Below are positions 62,040 to 64,000 of a DNA stretch of 64,000 nucleotides, one piece after another (positions within the stretch are counted from its first letter, which is position 1; the number at the start of each line of letters is the position of its first letter). The stretch lies in contig JAHJIQ010000034.1 in the NCBI GenBank assembly GCA_018823285.1, positions 17,422 through 81,421 of the forward strand. The letters run 5' to 3'. The notes under the pieces are model-generated. The model worked only from the letters and a program-made list of their open reading frames with translations. It ran no database searches and was not told the DNA's origin. The position numbers and the translations under genes are program-made. The stretch comes from Pseudomonadota bacterium (GTDB taxonomy: Bacteria; Desulfobacterota; Desulfobulbia; Desulfobulbales; JAGXFP01).

Positions 62040-62579
62040 TCAGAATCGCGATTGCAGCGCCGCCATGATCTCAGCGACCACCTGGTCAAGCGGCCGGTTC
62101 GAATCCACCTCCAGATGTGAGCCTTCCCTGTATAAAGGCTCCCTTGCCGCAAGGACCGCCGCCGCTTCTTCCCGAATATCAGCCCCGGTCAGCGACGGCC
62201 TTTGCCCGGGTGAAGCGGGATCAACGGCCAGTCGGCTGCAGATACTTTCAAGATCCGAGGTGAGCCAGACCACCCACCCGCTTGCCTTGAACCGGTCCCA
62301 CACCTCCTGATGCAGGATCGCCCCGCCGCCGGTGGCAATCACCTTGCCGGTGGTTCCGGTCAGCTCGACAAGCAGCTCCTTCTCCCGGGCCCGGAAAAAA
62401 TCCCACCCTTTCTCGGCCACAAGATCGCTGATCTTCCCGAACCGACCTTCGAGAACCTTGTCCATATCGATGAATTCGTAGCCGGTTAGTTCGGCCACCA
62501 TTTTCCCCACCGAACTCTTGCCGGTGGCCCGGTATCCGGTGAGGATGATTTTTTCAGGCTTTTTATCAGTCTCAGGCAT
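62040..62579 (-). CDS. aroK: Shikimate kinase
   Basis: 179 residues from the ATG at 62579, the usual length; the frame opens at 62729 but the added 50 residues are unlike the family. LTGYRATGKSSVGKMVAEL is the P-loop, FIDMDKVLE binds shikimate, and VIATGGGAIL is the GGG loop. No strong ribosome-binding site is present. It phosphorylates shikimate with ATP. The protein ends with a short basic LQSRF. Confidence 0.95.
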   Translation of the reverse strand: MPETDKKPEKIILTGYRATGKSSVGKMVAELTGYEFIDMDKVLEGRFGKISDLVAEKGWDFFRAREKELLVELTGTTGKVIATGGGAILHQEVWDRFKASGWVVWLTSDLESICSRLAVDPASPGQRPSLTGADIREEAAAVLAAREPLYREGSHLEVDSNRPLDQVVAEIMAALQSRF

Positions 62580-62766
62580 GATTTGCTTTAGTAAGAATTC
62601 AGGATTAACAACAACGACAACCCGATCCGCCATCGAAGTGTTCACACATACCATTAGACGGGAGTTTCTGTCAAAAGCTCTTGCGGCAACAGGTAATTTT
62701 TCGTAAAAGGATGACCTGGGGAGCCGCACGGGGTGTTGTCGGCCGAGGGCAGCAAATGTTCATTTT

Positions 62767-62781
62767 GCAGGAGGCTCCTGC
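62767..62781. promoter_or_regulatory. 15-base palindrome upstream of rdgB
   Basis: GCAGGAG-G-CTCCTGC is a perfect palindrome with a single central base, 30 bases before the rdgB start. An AT-rich stretch (TTAATCTATAATTT) follows. It could be an operator or a short RNA stem; nothing more can be said. Confidence 0.35.
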
Positions 62782-62811
62782 TTAATCTATAATTTTTTTT
62801 CGGAGTACAGC

Positions 62812-63483
62812 ATGAAACATATCATCGTCCTCGCGACCCGCAACGAAGGGAAAGTAAAGGAGTTCCGAAGCCTGCTCGGCGACGACAAGGTCGACCTGCG
62901 CAGCTTGAACGATTTCGGCCCGATCCCGGAAGCGGTGGAAGACGGCGAAACCTTCGACGACAACGCCTACAAAAAGGCGCACTTCACCGCCAGGGTGCTC
63001 GGCCTGCCCGCCATCTCCGATGATTCCGGCCTGGTCGTGAATGCCCTCGACGGCGCACCCGGCGTCTACTCCGCCCGTTATGCGGGCCCGGAGGCCACCG
63101 ACCAGGACAACATCAAAAAACTTCTCCAGGAAATGGCAGGGAAAAGCGACCGTTCGGCCGCCTTTCACTGCGTGATCTCCATTGCCGTCCCCACCGGCCC
63201 GGCCCTCACCTATGAGGGACGCTGCGAGGGAGAGATCACCACCGAGCCGAAAGGTGATGGCGGGTTTGGCTATGATCCGGTCTTTTTTTCTCCGGAACTC
63301 GGCAAAACCTTCGCTGAAAGCACTCTGGAAGAGAAAAACCGGGTCAGCCACCGGGGCCGCGCTCTCGCTGACGTAGCCGCGGAAGCTGACAAGATCATGG
63401 CCTGGCTCGACGCGCGGATCACCGAGGCAAAACCGCCCAAACCGGACCACAGCCAGTTTGAGGATAACGACTGGTCTTCTTAA
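62812..63483 (+). CDS. rdgB: RdgB/HAM1-type XTP/dITP pyrophosphatase
   Basis: 223 residues, a little longer than E. coli RdgB (197) because of an extended C-terminus (PPKPDHSQFEDNDWSS). IVLATRNEGKVKEFRSLL is the signature start, DDSGLVVNALDGAPGVYSARYAGP the substrate loop, and GFGYDPVFF plus SHRGRALA close the active site. It cleaves non-canonical ITP/XTP to monophosphates. CGGAG lies before the ATG. Transcribed divergently from aroK. Confidence 0.95.
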   Translation: MKHIIVLATRNEGKVKEFRSLLGDDKVDLRSLNDFGPIPEAVEDGETFDDNAYKKAHFTARVLGLPAISDDSGLVVNALDGAPGVYSARYAGPEATDQDNIKKLLQEMAGKSDRSAAFHCVISIAVPTGPALTYEGRCEGEITTEPKGDGGFGYDPVFFSPELGKTFAESTLEEKNRVSHRGRALADVAAEADKIMAWLDARITEAKPPKPDHSQFEDNDWSS

Positions 63484-63502
63484 ATCAATGCACAGGTGAT
63501 AC

Positions 63503-63937
63503 ATGTATCGTGCTTCAACCAAAAAATTCACCGTTGTTTTCACGGTAATTTTCGCGGCGGAATTCCTGATCATGTATCTGATCGGCCACCAGAGGGAAGA
63601 CAGCTTCTGGGAAAATCTCAAGATCATGCTTATCGACGCCGTCGCCCTCTCGATTCTTGTCGCCCCCGTCCTCTATCTATTTCTCGTAAAACCGCTGGAA
63701 GACTCTCTCCGGGAGATCAAGATCCTGAAAGGCCTGATGCAGGTCTGCTGTGTCTGCAAAAAGGTCAAGACAGGCGAAAACAGCCGAAACGAAAAGGACT
63801 GGATCAATATCGACCGATATCTGCAGGAAAATTCAGAGATTTTATTTTCGCACGGTTACTGTCCGGAATGTCACAAAAAAGAAATGGTAAAACTCGAAGA
63901 ATTCAAACGAAAAAAATCCGGCCTTCTTCAAGGGTGA
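63503..63937 (+). CDS. Two-TM protein with CxxC...CPxC signalling-type tail
   Basis: 144 residues, ATG with AGGTGA upstream, 19 bases after rdgB. Two membrane helices (about 10-28 and 43-62) are followed by a short helix and the motif CCVCKKVKTGENSRNEKDWINIDRYL...FSHGYCPECHKKEM. This Cys-rich module is usually found between PAS domains and GGDEF or kinase domains of larger signalling proteins; here nothing follows. It may bind a metal or sense redox. It could be a remnant of a longer gene or an independent small sensor. Confidence 0.7.
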   Translation: MYRASTKKFTVVFTVIFAAEFLIMYLIGHQREDSFWENLKIMLIDAVALSILVAPVLYLFLVKPLEDSLREIKILKGLMQVCCVCKKVKTGENSRNEKDWINIDRYLQENSEILFSHGYCPECHKKEMVKLEEFKRKKSGLLQG

Positions 63938-63952
63938 GGAGTAGGATTTTAT

Positions 63953-64000
63953 TCAGATCCTGACCAGCTCCACCTTCCCCCAGGCGCCAAGTTCTTCACC
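63953..64000 (-). CDS. C-terminal tail of a gene entering from the right edge
   Basis: On the minus strand a frame open to the window edge ends ...GAWGKVELVRI with a TGA at 63953-63955, 15 bases from the convergent stop of the small membrane gene. Only 15 residues are visible, so the product cannot be named and the call rests on frame and position. Confidence 0.35.
   Translation of the reverse strand, partial: GEELGAWGKVELVRI

Noticed and set aside
1..64000. tRNA, rRNA, CRISPR arrays, transposases, integrases
   Set aside because: No cloverleaf, regular repeat-spacer series or enzyme motif of these kinds was noticed on either strand; a covariance search could still find a missed small RNA.

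Overview
The window reads as chromosome of a Gram-negative, respiring anaerobe, most likely a Desulfobacterota relative (Desulfobulbales or Desulfuromonadales type). This is inferred from lipoprotein signals, an outer-membrane barrel, about 80 predicted c-type haem sites in six proteins, and the mix of metal-respiration and ordinary anabolic genes. No rRNA, tRNA, CRISPR array, insertion sequence or phage gene was recognised.

1-21.5 kb (all on the minus strand) is a dense extracellular-electron-transfer locus. Two paralogous hexahaem cytochromes (1439-2527 and 15967-16989) have the layout of the Geobacter nanowire cytochrome OmcS. They include the CxxCH-x-x-His signature whose second His, in OmcS, ligates a haem of the neighbouring subunit. 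Around them lie a 26-haem lipoprotein, two 16-haem and one 10-haem cytochromes, a 718-residue outer-membrane beta-barrel, a periplasmic PPIase/SurA-like chaperone, three successive CsgG/TolB-like proteins (two of them lipoproteins), three beta-propeller proteins and a thioredoxin-fold/TPR protein. Spacing and sites suggest three units: 21.4-17.3 kb; the hexahaem gene at 16-17 kb alone, with its own promoter, structured leader and strong terminator; and a ten-gene run from 15.3 to 1.4 kb with ATGA-type overlaps. My reading is that the multihaem proteins and barrel carry electrons across the envelope, the hexahaem proteins polymerise outside, and the PPIase and CsgG-like proteins fold, export or anchor them.

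21.7-32.5 kb is a cell-surface polysaccharide region, partly AT-rich: four clear family-2 glycosyltransferases, one glycosyltransferase-like protein, a DUF2304 protein, a methyltransferase, a B12-type radical SAM protein and a membrane TPR protein. 32.7-37.6 kb is a gliding-type ABC exporter set: a GldA-like ATPase, a fused GldF-GldG-like permease and a DUF4340 protein.

37.7-50.4 kb is housekeeping: htpG, a rhodanese lipoprotein, mntP, thiC, a MagIII/COG2231 DNA glycosylase, ald, a 1414-residue PPDK-like chimera and gapA. 50.8-55.4 kb is accessory: a SEC-C/TPR protein, a small Cys-tailed protein, a truncated YkgJ-family gene beside a 17-bp tandem repeat, and a two-gene module containing a Panacea-like/DUF488 fusion. 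55.6-64 kb holds a P-type ATPase with a Usp partner, glgA, aroC, aroK, rdgB and a small membrane protein, then the tail of another gene at the right edge.
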